The notes: a model not told the origin generated them from the letters alone. DNA of 64,000 bases from Helopsaltes ochotensis (GCA_013400155.1 VXBM01001942.1:35706-99705); one strand, 5' to 3'. Positions 50,607-63,832 are shown, numbered from the stretch's first letter. A program made the numbers and translations.

Positions 50607-52773
50607 ACATTTACTTTTTCATAAAGCACTTGCTTAAAACTTATCTGTAAGTTAAAATAATATGAAATTAAATTTATAAGTCTTTTAGAAATATAATCAA
50701 ATGCAGAGGCCCTTTTACACTGGAGCTATACTGCAATTAAAGCAGGATTTTGTGGATTAATTAAGACTTCATTGTTACAAGTGAATCTTGCAAATAATTT
50801 AAATGAATGTAGAACAGATTTTCCCCTTCCCCTTCACCCAGACCCTGTAGGAGATAGAAAAGTATGTTTAATTCAAAAGAAATAGGCAGTAAAGTTGAAA
50901 AGTTTTTTGAAAAAATTCTTTATGAGTTTGATATCCAATTTTAACAAAAAATCATTTATGCAGTATTCTATTACTTCTTTTCATTGCTTAGTTTTGCCTG
51001 TTTGGGGATAAACAGGAGCAGTGAGAGGGCTCAGTGTCTGTAACATGAATGTAGAGCACAGTTTCTCGTGCATAATGAGAGGTAATAGTGGGAAGGTATG
51101 TATGCTTCTAAATATGATCTGTGTATTTTCCCCTCTGTCTCCTTTGCAGTTAGAATTGTGTTTACCTTTCTGGATCCTCTTCAAGCTTATTTCAGGTGAA
51201 TGAGAGGAAAAGGCTTTTCTTTTTTTGGTGAACTGTAAAACCTGTCCTTAGAAGTTTATTTGAATTAATACTCTACAATTCTTTTCGACTTGATATATTT
51301 CACCAATGACATGCCACATTTTTCAGTACTGCTATAACATCACTAAATCAGGAGAAGGGACAAATATTCATTCATATTAAAGCTAAACAAATAGAGCAAG
51401 TCACCAGTTGTCTAAATTTCTTACTGACATAGCTATATTTATAAAAACTAAAATTTCTTCATTGTACCTTGATCTTCAGGCAAATTGTATTCATCCTGTT
51501 GCTTTTACAAGTTTAATTTGATTGTTTGTAATGGTGAAAAACAAGCTGGAGGGTTTTTTTAAATTTGTTTTTATGGTTGCAAGTTTCAACTTGACAGCTT
51601 GTTTATAGATGTCTTTTTAAAGAAGAAAACTGGAGATACAGCTCCCTCTGTCTGTCCTGGGAGTACCTCTGCTCTAGTGTCTTTTGAGAGCACCTGCAAA
51701 TGATCATAGGAAGAGCATCTTTATTGTTAATATGAAGATGCAAGATAAAAACATGGGGGTAACTTGTTTTACGGGTCAGTAGTTGTTTTATGTTACGTTA
51801 ACTGAAATTTTAAAAGAACAAAGGTCATGTTCTTATATGAAAATACTTCAGTGAAGATACCTAATTCAAAACACAGAAAAACAAACTTATGCAGTTTCCC
51901 AAAATTTATAATTAAATTATTATTAGAATAAAACATATATGTACAAAAATTCTATTTATTCTTTAGTGCCCATACGATTTTTGCAGCCATAACAGTGGCA
52001 AATACGCTTCATGGTTTTGACCATTCATTTAAAAAATATGCCCAAGCAGTGAAACATTAGTGAATATGACATAACTGGAATGAAAATAAATGGCACTCTA
52101 TAGATTACATCTTAGAATTTATACATGCTGGAATACCTAAATAAAAAACATAGGTTTTATGTACTCCATTGTCATGTCTTCAGTTCCAGTCTGTGGATGT
52201 GTTTCTGGCAAAGAAAATGTAGTCTGTCTGTGGTTTGTATTTGTACTGAAGGTATACTAGAGCTCAGAATAGGTTTCTGCTAGACTTATGATGTTATTAG
52301 AACTTTATATTAACTGTAATTATACTAATAATATTAACATATCAACATAGCATTAACAAGGTTATACCACAAGTTACTAACTGTAAAAAAAACTTGAAGC
52401 ATTGTAATAACTTGTACACTAAAATGTGTGGAAGCTTAATAATCACTTAGTCATCAACAATTCAGGCTAGAAAAGCTCCTTTTTAAATTTGAACAGTATT
52501 TTAAGCTCATCCCTCCACATCTTTCTTCTAAATTGTATATATACTTTTTTTTAATCAAGTAGTTACATCTCTTGTAGACTTTGCTTAGAAATGAAACAAG
52601 AAGTATTGACAGTCTTTGCTGATAAGTATCTGAAAATGGAGATCTCATAAAAACTATTTTGTAATATAGTGCAAAAGTTACATTCTCAAGAGTAATGACA
52701 CATGCATGCCTGTTAATACATGCACAGTGTGCGAGCCTAATCCTGCAGCCTTTACTTCTGGGTCCAGCTTTGT

Positions 52774-52965
52774 TAGAATGATAGAATTGTTAAGGTTGGA
52801 AAAGAGCTTTCAGGTCATCAAGTTCAACCATTAACCCAGCACTGCCAAATCCACCATTAAACCATGTCCCCTCAGTGCCACAGCAGACATGACATGTCTT
52901 TAAATACCTCCAGGAACGGTGAGTCAACCACTTCTTTGGGCAGCCTGTTCCAGTGCTTGACAATA
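52774..52965 (-). mobile_element. CR1 3' fragment, antisense
   Basis: Complement of a CR1 3' end: AGAATTGTTAAGGTTGGAAA, AACCCAGCACTGCCAAATCC, TTTAAATACCTCCAGGAACG and GGGCAGCCTGTTCCAGTGCT. It breaks off at about 52,965. Same subfamily type as 13,499-13,870. Confidence 0.94.
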
Positions 52966-54232
52966 TGTACGCCTTATTTCTAAAGTGTCCCATTTTTCAT
53001 AGTTGTGATAGAAATGAAAATTGAAGTCTTGGTAGGCAGTGAAAGCTGGCAGAGCGGAGGTTAAGATCAGTAGGCTGATCGTGGGCTTCTTTGGAAGCAC
53101 AAAGGACTTGAAACTCTGCAAAACAAGGTCCATTGAGTATGGGGCAGTGCAGGCTGACTGCCAGCAGTTGTATAATAGTGACTAAATAAGATAAGGCTGA
53201 ATTAAAACAGTTCTTGATGTGGAGGCAGGTTCACTGGTGTATAGTATACTGCGTTCCAAAATGACTTAGTAATGGTGGCAGTGGGTTTCAGCAAACTAAA
53301 GCTAGTAATATAATAACTAAAAAATCCTTGAAATTGAAGCTTGTATATGTCTTTTAACTGTCTCTCTTTGGAAGGGCAGCAGGATAACAGAAAAATTATT
53401 TGAGAAGAAAGGTTCTTTAGTCTCTGGTCATGTTCTTATCTGTTACAGACAAAAAAAGTCTCCACTGTTGTAAACAACATGGGCTCTATACCTAAACAGG
53501 ACACATCCTGTAGTTATTATCACTGTTACTCCAGCTATTAAAAATTAACAGGTGATGTGGAATTAAGAAATAGTAGATTAATTAAATGAGCTTGGCAAAT
53601 GCCCTGCCATGTATTTGTACTGCACTTAATAATGTTTTAAAACAAAGGTAATTAAGGGATGACTAGGGAATTGTCACACTAGCCTTTACACCAGGACCCT
53701 GCCAATTTTTCATGTATGCGTCTTAAGTAAACACAGTAGCACTGGGATGCAGCCCGCACACCTGGGCAGGAGCACTGCTGTAGCTGATAGTGTGATGACT
53801 GACATGGAGATTAAAATCTCAGTCTCCCCTTAAAGTGTTCCAATAGCTTACTTTTTAGAGCACTGACTTAATGCTTTATTAATAGATCTCTAGTGATTTG
53901 GAAAAGAACGTATCGCTAGCTGAGCATAGAGGGTATTTTCTGGTTGCTCTTTGAACTTGATAACTTTCGTTTCTCCAGGCAAGCTGGCTATTGTTCTTTT
54001 AAAATTAAATGAAACAGCAGCAGCAGTCAACATTTGTCTCTGAGACAGAAATAATTAATGAATTTAATTGCAGTGACCATTAGATCCAGTATTATACCAA
54101 AGGGAGCACAGCCCTCCATAAATACATTTTCAATAGTTCAGTAATGCAGCAGTGTCGCCCTGGTTTTTCAGCCTTCTGATGAGTTTTCATTCTTGCAACA
54201 AGTTTCTCATACTCTCAGCTATAAATAACTAT

Positions 54233-54436
54233 TGTTTACATATTTTCATGGAGGAGGAGAGAGTTGATGGATTGTTGGTTTCCCCAATGGAATGGGAGAG
54301 GTGGCAACACTCTCAGCCAATCCATAGTTGAAATGAAAAATGTATAAATGGAGTCAGAATAAAGGTCATGCCCTCTTTTGCTCTTCCACCTGCTGAGTGT
54401 CTGTGTCTCGTCCTTTGGCTGTGCGCCGTGACAACA
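54233..54436 (+). mobile_element. Compact LTR of an endogenous retrovirus, sense
   Basis: TATAAA at 54,343-54,348 and AATAAA at 54,359-54,364 sit only 10 bases apart, followed by TGCTCTTCCACCTGCTGAGT and an end reading GCCGTGACAACA. This is the layout of a short avian retroviral LTR in which the poly(A) signal lies at the end of U3, just before the expected start of R. The U3 part contains CAGCCAATCC, a CCAAT box at about 54,315. The left border is uncertain and no target-site duplication was found. Confidence 0.65.
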
Positions 54437-57400
54437 CAGCAGCATATTTAAAATATGTTTTCACAGTTTATACACTCCCATAGCTATAGTTGGTAAATAT
54501 TTTACCTGAGCTAGTCAAGTTTTAGCTATTTTCAGGGTTCTGTTTCATTTGAGTACTCTTTGTATAAAAAAAAAAAATTAGAAAGTAGTTGATTTTCCAG
54601 AGATAAGGCAATTCATTCTTTTTTTTGAATACAGTCTTCAGCAAAGAAAACATTTCACCTTTTTTTTTTGTTGGTTTGGTTTTTGATTTTTAACTTTGAT
54701 GAGAAAATAAAGATCTAAGAATTTCTTCCAAAGTTTAATTATTTGTATTAGGGTTACAGAATTAACATTGTCTACTAAATAGAACTACTGACTATCATTC
54801 ATGTTCCCTCTTACACAGGGTGCTACCTGAACTGGCATTACTCCCACTTCCTATAGCCTACAGAATATCATGCATTCATCAGCATGCATTCACAGTTCCT
54901 CTTAATTTAATAGTGAGGCTATATAATAACTGTGCTTTACTTAGGTTTTCTTTTCTCTGAGCAAAATCCTCACTTGTAAGTCTGCTTATTCTTGCATATA
55001 AAATTATGAGATGTTTCTGTGTTCAAGTCACTGCATCAGATTCATTGCTGACAATACTCATTACCTTTATTATTAATGATGCTCCAAGTTTTCCCCTGGG
55101 CATGAGCATATCAATTTTCCTGAAACATTAAAGGTGAATTCCAGCCTTCATGGCAGCAGAGAAAACCATGCAAATTGAAGTCCCTTATCTTTCCCATAAT
55201 TATGTAGGATAGTAAATTATAATCTTTCTATATTTCCCCTTTCTGTTTTCCTCCTTTAAGTTTTACTTTACTCCTTTCCACCCTTCATCCCCTCCCGTTC
55301 CCCTCAGGATAGCCACATCATTTTTGGCCCCTTGCTTCTGATTTTTAAAAAGTTCGATTCTTCCCATCATCCCCTGCCCTCTGTTTGCCACTCCAGAAGG
55401 TGTATGCAAAGGTTTGAATTGGAAGGAAAAAGGCTTGTTGCTACATCCTGCTTATGTGTAGTCACATAATCAGGTTTATCAGCTAATCAGGTCATTGTCA
55501 ACACACAATTTTTTGCTCTCTGAAGCATAAAAACCTCTCTTAAACATGAACCTTTATGAATGTATCTGTAAGTATTTCTGACACTTTATATCCTAGTAAG
55601 GTGATAGATTGTTGAATTTAAACTACTGCATGAAAATATTTATAAATATGGCTTTGTAATCACAGTTTTCCCCAATGAGCAATTAGTCTTGAATGCCAGA
55701 TCACAATGTTTCCAGAGGAAATTCCTGAGGGATGGGAGGCACTTTGCCAGAATGAGACTGACAGTTCCTTGGGAGCTGGAGATTTGGGGTCATAGTTTAC
55801 TAGCTTCTCATCCTGTCCCTAAAGCAATCCTGCATGACAAAGTAGGAAAATGTTTGAATGTGGCTGGGTCTGGCTGTCAACAGCAGCCTGCAAGGATTGT
55901 TCAGTGGTATTAAGAGCTGGAGGATACCTCTAGCAGTATGTGGTATAATTGGTGATTGTGCAATTTAAAGTTGCCTTGGGTAGTGATAAAGATTGAGGGT
56001 TATTATTGGATAAAGAGAATAATTTCATCATTCTCAAAAAGAGTAATGCACATGGCTTTTCTTGGGCAGCTTAAATTGGAGGGGTATATCTTCCACAATA
56101 GTGTTTAATTTGAAAGATAGTTCTTTGGGAATATCTCTTCCAGTGATTAAAGTTGAGATATAATTCAAATTGCCTGAGTCATGCTTCCATTTTTTTCCCC
56201 AAATTATGCTACACTGGTGGGCAGTTAGCAATTATATGGGATCTGTCCCTGTGTTAAATCCAGCAGCTTGAAATGCTCTAAGCCTTTAAAGTGTCGTTGG
56301 GAGAAAAGTTGAGAAATGTTAGAATGCATGACTAGTATCCAGTTGACTTTAATAAATATTATTTGCTCTATTTGCATTCACTGCAGCCACTGCTTCCTTT
56401 CCAAAGTCCAAGGAGAAGGGAGTTGTAGCCCACTGCATGCCCTGACAGTTTTTTGTGGCAGAAAGGGGCAATGGCATAAAAGTAAGATTTTCCTTATTGC
56501 AGCAAAATGCAGAGGTAAAGCTTAGGCAGGCTGAAGGGTTTTGAGATGCCTGAATGTGACATGAAAAGCTGTGATTTCACTTAAAATAATGATCTTAAAT
56601 ACACACAATCTGTAATTACTTGATGTAAATTTGTTTTAATAACTCATTTAGTAAAAACTGTGCAGATGAATGTTACTCCTGGAAATGAAAGCAATTTAGT
56701 TAAAGCAGAGCTATTAATCCTTATTAAACAAAAAATTATTAGCTTGGCAGAGCCTATGTTGCAATTGGGGCAAAGAAACCATGTCTCTCACACAACCTTT
56801 TTTCCTGAACAGGCTAACCTGACTGTAGCAGCTTGGGTTTTTATCAGTGATATTCTACTTCATAACATGTTAGCTGACTTGCAAGTATATCAAACTGTCA
56901 TTAAATGCCAATTCATGTTTTATCATCAGCTGTTTTCTTTGCAATGTCTGCAATTATCTTTTTATAGCAATCATAGCAACCATCCTTTTATTTAGAATTA
57001 TTTAAAGTATGATGTGATGAGCAGCAGCGGCATACACGACATTAAAATAAATCAGAAAGAGGTTGATGAGTATAGTTTTGGCAAATAAAATGGTTTGGGC
57101 TTTGGTCCAATAGTGGGTTGTTTTGGTCCAAGAAGGTTAAAGACTGTTAGAGCCCCATAGTATTTCATGTAAAAAGGCAACGTAGCCATCTCCAGCACAT
57201 CTCAACAACTATTTTTCATCTCTTCTGAGTTTAATCTACTGGAGAATTGGTCATCTGTGACAGAGGTCTGTAAATACAAAACCCTATTTATCTAGGGTTC
57301 ACTTTATGCAGATATTAGCTGGCAAAGATGTACTAAATCTCCTCCATACTGAATGTAAAACATTGGTTTTTTTCTATCTAGAGAGAGAAAAGATGAAAGT

Positions 57401-60400
57401 TAAGGGGGTTTTGGAGCATTTTTGAACAGCAGAAAATCCTATTTGCAAAAATATCCAAATATTCATATATATACTTAATAATAATCCCAATATTTTGGAA
57501 ATTCCAGATCATCAGGATGCATAGGAAAATATATTCAGAATCTCATTAAATGCCTATAGGAAATTCTATCTGATGTTCAATCAACAGTTGATGAAATGTG
57601 TGTCTGCATGCAGAAATAAGCATGTTATTTAATATTTTAACAAATTATTTAATGCATTTTGCCATGTTTTATTTTTATGACCTCTCTTTTTGCAGGCTGC
57701 TTGTGACTGTTTTGCTCACCTAGGCGTCCTCTCCTTCTCCTTGTCCATCACGACTTTTGCTGACCTAACTTTATGTCCCTTGAGAACAAAGCAACATTCT
57801 ACTAGAAGTAACCAGCTCTGCTTACAAAATGCTAGTTGAACTCTGGTGGATGTTTTGCTTGTGGTTGTTCCTTATTTGGCTTATCTGCAGGGAATCAATT
57901 AAAAAACTTCATTGGGATGAATGTATGTCTTTGAAAGGGACTTGTAAAAAAGTCCTCATCTTGATCTCTGCACAAATTAATCAATTAGGTTAAGTACTGG
58001 TATCTCTAAGAGTATGATTATTATATTTAGTGGCAACAGACAAGGTAAATAGGTGCTCATATTCAAGTACAGCCCAACACTGCGAGTAGTTTTACTGTAG
58101 CTGGGTACAGCAATTCACTCAATCCACAACAATGCATTTTGTGAAGAGTACTTGGAAAAGGAAGAATGTTTATTAGCAAGCTTCACTTATCTGAGAATTA
58201 AAGATGCACAAAAGCTTAAACTGTTAAAAGTAGTTTAAGTGTTTTCATTGGTCATTCAAGTGGTCATTAAGGATGTTTAAGCCTATGCAATAAATTAAAA
58301 ATAGCTGTGGTGGAACGGTTGTGGAAAAGTCCTCACTATTGTTTCACGGGAGTCAACACATAGTCATTAGTAGAAAAATTAAATTTTGCCTGCTAAGTTT
58401 TTTTTTTTTTTTTAATAAGCAGTAGCAATCACAGAAGGCAAAGAGTGGGTGATTGGTTCCTATTGTTTTTCTTTTTAATATGAACATGAGACCTACAGCT
58501 TTGTGATTCAGTTTCATAATTTCCTCTCATTTAACCTAAGTGGCTGTTTTGGGAAAGATTCCTTCCCTTGAAGAATAGTTCATGTGTGGGTTTAATATGT
58601 TCTTGCAGAAATTTGTTATTATTTTCTTTTATAATCTTGGCAGAATTTCAGTAATTATATCTTACTTTCTTTATTTAAACTTTTCCAGGTCTTAAAACTA
58701 ACAGTGTTATCACCTGTTTCAGCAGTCTACTTTCTTTATACTTTCAAGTATTCTTTTTAAAATGAATTAAATTTGTATTTAAAAATAGAGTTGTTGGTAC
58801 CTCTGCCTGTATAAAAAAATTCTGGTCTTCCTGTTAATAACAATCCATCTGCTGTAGGTATTTCCAGTACACTGTAATGGGGCTCTTCCTCTTTTTACAG
58901 GGGAAATGCAGTTGTCAGATTGAGGGAAAAATCTGCAGAAAGGCATTACTAAAAGTGGTACTGATTATTCCACAGGGCTGAAGTTATCTGAAATAGCAAA
59001 TAGAATATTTTTAAATTCCCTCACCTTCCAGTGTTTGTTAGGAGGATGATGAAACTTCTCATGCACTTTATCTCCTTAACCTTTTAGTCATTTCTGATGA
59101 GAAAAAAGAGTAAATAGCATAAATATGTAGTGATCATAAATACAGATAGACTTACATGTTTATATAGCTATTTACAAATGGCATGCATATAGAGAACTAA
59201 CAACAAAGCTGTTATTAATATAGTTATAATATAGTTTCTGCTACAAAATTGTCGTGGCACCAGCATAGTCTTAAATAGTTCTAGCTCCACCTTTATTAAC
59301 ATGTTACTTTGTCTATAAAATAAAACATTCACCGCATTTTAAATAAAATTCTGGTTTATGTGTGTATAAAATACCTTGTGTTGAGTACAGTATCACTTAA
59401 GCATGAAGTACAAACTCAAGTAACTTGTTTGAAATTATGCTAATTACCATTTTTAAGGTCTTTATTGATGGTAAAGTCTTTAAATGTAAACTGAGGGGAC
59501 AAACACTTCATCTTAATGCAGCTTTCATGCAACCATTTAGTTGCTGCTTCCCAAAAGCCAGGCCATTTCTTCTCAAATTCTCCCTTTTATAAATCCTATT
59601 TCTCTCTTCATGTTACTGAAATAATGTAACTTTTTTTGGAAACTGCCTTACTGCTAATGAGAATATTGCAACTCTTCAAAATATTGACCATTGGAAAATG
59701 CAAAATACTTTCAGTCAGAATCCTGAAGGAAATAGAGTTACTTATGTATCTGAAAACAAGAATGGGGTTTTTTTTTCATATTTTAAGTAGAAGCAAAGAA
59801 AATTCTGTTCTTCTTTCTGTAACCCAAAATGAGGATACAGTAAAAATAAGTGGACGAGGTTTTGGCCATTCTTCCATCTCTGTTTCATTTTTCTTTAAAT
59901 TTCAGAGAAGCTGTGCAGGAATTTTATATCAAATTTCCATTTTACAGAGATAGTTGTGACAACACAAAGAGTGCTGCAATGGCAAATACCTTCTCAAGCC
60001 TGTGAATTTGTTTATATCAAAGGCCTCACAGGAGAGGAGGATTCTGGATAAATTCTAAACTTTTTGTTTACCTGGGCACAAAGTTTATGTATCTGTGCTG
60101 TTTTAACCAAACTAATTGTGTGTGTATGCAGGTGTGTATTTAGGTATGCATACAAACATATGCATATACATATACACACCATAAAGAAATCTTTCCTCGT
60201 CAATTAGCATGGCCATCCTTAGGGTTTTTGGGAAAATAAGACCTCTTAGTTCAAGAGGAAGCAGCCACGTTAATGAAGGAAAGTTCCTATATAAGTTGCT
60301 TGAAAGCCCTTAAATGTGAAAAACAGTAATGGACTGCACTTGTTAATCCATGTATTGCAATATTGTCTTGCATCTGTACCCATGTGGCAGCTGAGAGACT

Positions 60401-62869
60401 GGCTCACAAATGACTTGCAAAGGATTGTGATGTTTGAGTATAAAAAATTGGAATGTGGAAAGAGGAAGATGGAAGAAAATATGGGGTGGTTTGAAGGGAA
60501 AAAAATTAGAATAAATAGATGCAAGGGTGAATTTTATGTCACTGCGCAGGTTTTTCCAAAGAAAATGCATAGGTGGTTTTCCCCATCAGACTTGATGAAG
60601 AAATGGCAACTATCATGTAAAGAATTATTCTGTACTACAGGAGAATGAAACAAAAGACCACCATTTCTCATTTTAGGTCACTAGATTATATTTACCTCTG
60701 GTATTTATGTTTGATACATGATACTTTTTTTTTTTTGATACTTTTTCCCAGCTCTGTTCTGTTGGGGTTTTCTTTTTACAATAGTGGTAACCATCATACC
60801 CATTTTCTTCCCAGAAAGCCAAGAAATCTATGTTACATTTCCTGTCTGTGTTAATATTTAATTAAAAACAACATGAGTCAATGTCCGTGTTTCTACTGCA
60901 GTGTGATGTGGCCATTGTTTGAAAAAATCATGTATTAACAGGGATGTGGAGAAAATAATGGGACTAATGCAACTAAAATGACAGAACTGAGATGGCAAAT
61001 GTTTATTAATAATTCCTGATTCTTCATCTTGATGTTTAAAATGTGTCTTTTTTACCTTTGTGAGGTGATTTTTGTTTACGTAGTGCTAATTTTGTAGCAT
61101 AGCAGAAGTCACAAGGAGGTCCTAGTTTTTTTAAAATTCTCTCATGTAGTGCATAACTTACATTTACATGTGAGTGATACTGCAGAGATGTTCTGAGCTG
61201 TAGCTAAATGCCAAAGTAAAGTTCCCTGTTCTCCTCTGGAAAGACCCCACTTCTCTTGGATCTGCAGAGAGCTGTTTGTCTGTAATGCTGCTGCTGCTGC
61301 TGAAGAGCATGCTGAGTCATAGAGCACAAACGTAGGCTTTGTCCTCCCATGGCTGTATCAATTATTCTTTGCTCCTGTATTACTTAATGATACACCAACT
61401 CTTTCCACAAAGTGTGCATGACTCAGGGCTTCACCGTGCTGTTGCCCCTGAACTATTCTTCTCTTTCTGAATCACAGTTTGGAGGCTTGGAAAGGACTTG
61501 TTAGGGGCGATATGTGAGAAGACCACATTGCACTGTACTTGTAATATTAGGTTCAATTCTTAAAATGGCACTTTTTTAAATACAGCTTTGTTATTAATAC
61601 ACTGAAAACTTAATCTGGAAAGGTTTAGGGGTTCAGCTTTAGAGAAATCACAGAAGTTAAAAATTGCTGTTGAACCTCTTATAACCCAAAAACAAGTTTT
61701 AGAATTAGATGGGATGTTTTCCTCATTAGTTGACTTGACTGAGTTCAGAAACACTGTATATTAAGCCTTCCAGTCCATGATTTTTTAGCATTTCTAATTA
61801 GAAAAAATAACCTGAAGTGAAACAAAGGAAGAGTTGGATTTTTTTAAAAAATTTTATTTGCAAAAGTTTAGTAAAAACTAAGAATTAAATATCCTGATAA
61901 TCCAAATTTCCTTTTATCTTCATTTTTAGGTGTTTGAATGGCAGGCTGTTTTCTGGAAAATTTTTAGCTTTTTTTCTATCAACAAATAAATTTAGAAAGT
62001 AATCTAATGTGAATCACTAAGACTTTTAAATAAGATACATGAAATTTGTATCAGCCTACATAGCCTACATTGCTCATATGTTGCAAACTATTTTCCTGCA
62101 GGTTCTTCTCATATTGTCCTACAAATTTGCAATTGCTTTAACATAAGGAGAGGAAAAAAAAAAGACGGAAATAAAATCAGCACTGTTGGAGGTTACTACC
62201 CCTTTAAATGCCGAACCTTTTAGCAAAGGGTTTTTCAGAGAATATTGATCAGGTTATTTTATCAGTGGTCAGAGACTCAGATGTTCAGGGTCTAAACCAA
62301 ACATTAATGTTGCAACTTTAGTAATAACGTACACACAAGCTCATTCTTTTGTGTCTGTTTTGTTGGATTTTTTAAAATTTTCCTAAATGATAACACACAC
62401 TTGTAAAAGTATTTCTTCTGATCATTCAAATTATAAGAGTCTCTTGCACACCTTTGCAAGGAACTGATAGAAGAACTAGCATGTATTGTGTTTAAAGTAG
62501 ACCTTAAAAACCAAACATTCCAGGTTTTGCAACCTGGATTCTGGTCAAGATCGTCTCTGTAGCAATGCAGCTTTGATGTTTCAGGGTCAAACATATGAAT
62601 AGACTGTATTTTGACAGCAAGAGCATGTCTGTGGTGAGGCCGTCCATGATCAAGCTGCTGCTTTGGAACCTTCCTGAATGGGTCTCCACAGAAATTGGCC
62701 CAGAGTCCTTCCCAGACACTGTCGGCAGTTTCAAGTTGGAGTTGTGTGTGACAGCAATGTGACCACATAAATCATGCTGGGTGTCCTCCAAACTACTTCC
62801 AGAATTAGTCTGCTCTAGTCTGGTGTTGATAAATATGTATAAAGAGGGGAGTAATGATGTATGTGTAAG
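54437..62869. other. Intergenic sequence, candidate conserved non-coding DNA
   Basis: No recognisable gene and no clear transposon for more than 8 kb, a contrast with the repeat-rich left part. Blocks at about 55,075-55,210 and 56,640-57,070 look like conserved non-coding elements (balanced composition, ATTA and TAAT motifs, no repeat text). A (CA/TA)-rich stretch lies at 60,118-60,180, a poly(T) run at 58,400-58,415 and four CTG units at about 61,288-61,301. The open frames here are not recognised. Confidence 0.4.
60118..60180 (+). repeat. Imperfect TG/CA and TA dinucleotide repeat
   Basis: Alternating purine-pyrimidine sequence that shifts from GTGTGTATG to CATATACATATACACAC units. Confidence 0.75.
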
Positions 62870-63832
62870 CCCTGGCCGTGATCCTCTGTTGTCACTGTTG
62901 GGGAGAATTGGATACAGGACTTGGAGGGATACTAAGTTTGCAGATGATATGAAATTGGAAGGAGCTGTTGACTCCCCCTAAAGCAGGAAGGCCTCAACAT
63001 ATTAAAGAGATGGGCAGCCACAAACCAGTTCAACAGGTGTAAGTGCCAATTTCTGCACCTTGGGTGGAGCAGCCCTGGTTGTATGTGCAGACTGCGGAAG
63101 GAGAGGCTGGAGAGCAGCTCTGTGGAAAGTGACCTGGGGGTCCTGGTCCATGGCAAGTTGGATATGAGTCAGCAGTGCTCTGGCAGCCAGGAGGGCCAGC
63201 CATGTCCTGGGGGGCATCAAGCACAGCATCACCAGCTGGGCAAGGGAAGGGATTGTCCTACTCTGCTCTGAGTTAGGGTGGCCTCACCTTGGGTCCTGAG
63301 GCAGTTTTGGGCCCCTCAATATAAAAAAGGCATTAGACCATTAGAAAACATCCAAAGGATGTGAAGGGCCTTGAGGGGAAGCTGTGTGAGGAGTGGCTGA
63401 GGGCACTTGGTTTGTTCAGCCTGGAGAGGCGGAGACTGAGGTTAGACCTCATTGGGGTCTTCAACATCCTCACGAGGGGCAGTGGAGGGTTGGGTACTGA
63501 TCTCTTCACACTCTTGGCCAGTGACAGAACTCAAGGAAATGGCATGAAGCTGAGTCCGGAGAGGTTTAGGTTGGATATCAGGAAAAGTTTTTCTGCAGCC
63601 AGGGGATGATTGAGCACCTGGAACAGGCTTCCCAGAGGAGTGGCCATTACACCAAACCTGGCAGAATTCAAGAAGTGTTTGGACAATGCAAAGTGTTTGG
63701 ACACATGATGTGACTCTTGGGCCTATGCCAAGAGCTTGACTCCTTTTGAGTCCCTTCGAACTCAGAATATTCTGTGATTCTGTGATTCTGTGATTCTGTG
63801 ATTCTGTGATTCTGTGATTCTGTGATTCTGTG
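62870..63832 (+). mobile_element. CR1 LINE, 5'-truncated, with reverse transcriptase FADD box
   Basis: Sense CR1 of about 0.95 kb. The reverse transcriptase FADD box is at 62,937-62,948, followed by the TTCAACAGGTGTAAGTGCCA block (63,029), GAGTGGCTGAGGGCACTTGG (63,392) and GGTTTAGGTTGGATATCAGG (63,563). It ends in eight perfect ATTCTGTG units. Frames are interrupted (for example the stop at 62,979-62,981). The length from FADD box to tail (about 895 bp) agrees with that of the copy at 580-1,451. Confidence 0.93.
63769..63832 (+). repeat. (ATTCTGTG)8, CR1 3' tail microsatellite
   Basis: Eight perfect 8-bp units at the 3' end of the CR1, the octamer that avian CR1 elements use instead of poly(A). 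It is longer than the one or two units left on the other copies in the window. Confidence 0.98.

Larger units (their letters stand above)
46566..54225. other. Intergenic sequence downstream of METTL15
   Basis: Apart from the CR1 fragments and the open frame at 50.3-50.6 kb, this is unique AT-rich sequence. The block at about 53,540-53,990 has even base composition and TTAATTA/ATTAATG-type motifs and may be conserved non-coding DNA. Confidence 0.5.

Noticed and set aside
56660..56995. 111-codon plus-strand open frame
   Set aside because: The composition is that of AT-rich DNA, with no domain and no start context. Better explained as possible conserved non-coding sequence.
60316..60648. 110-codon plus-strand open frame (GTG start)
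   Set aside because: Lys/Arg/Trp-rich product with no recognised family, no splice or promoter context, and an opposite-strand frame equally open over the same bases. Probably chance.
61461..61550. Possible CR1 3' end (GAATCACAGTTTGGAGGCTT...)
   Set aside because: Only about 35 bases resemble CR1, and the diagnostic blocks that should follow are absent.
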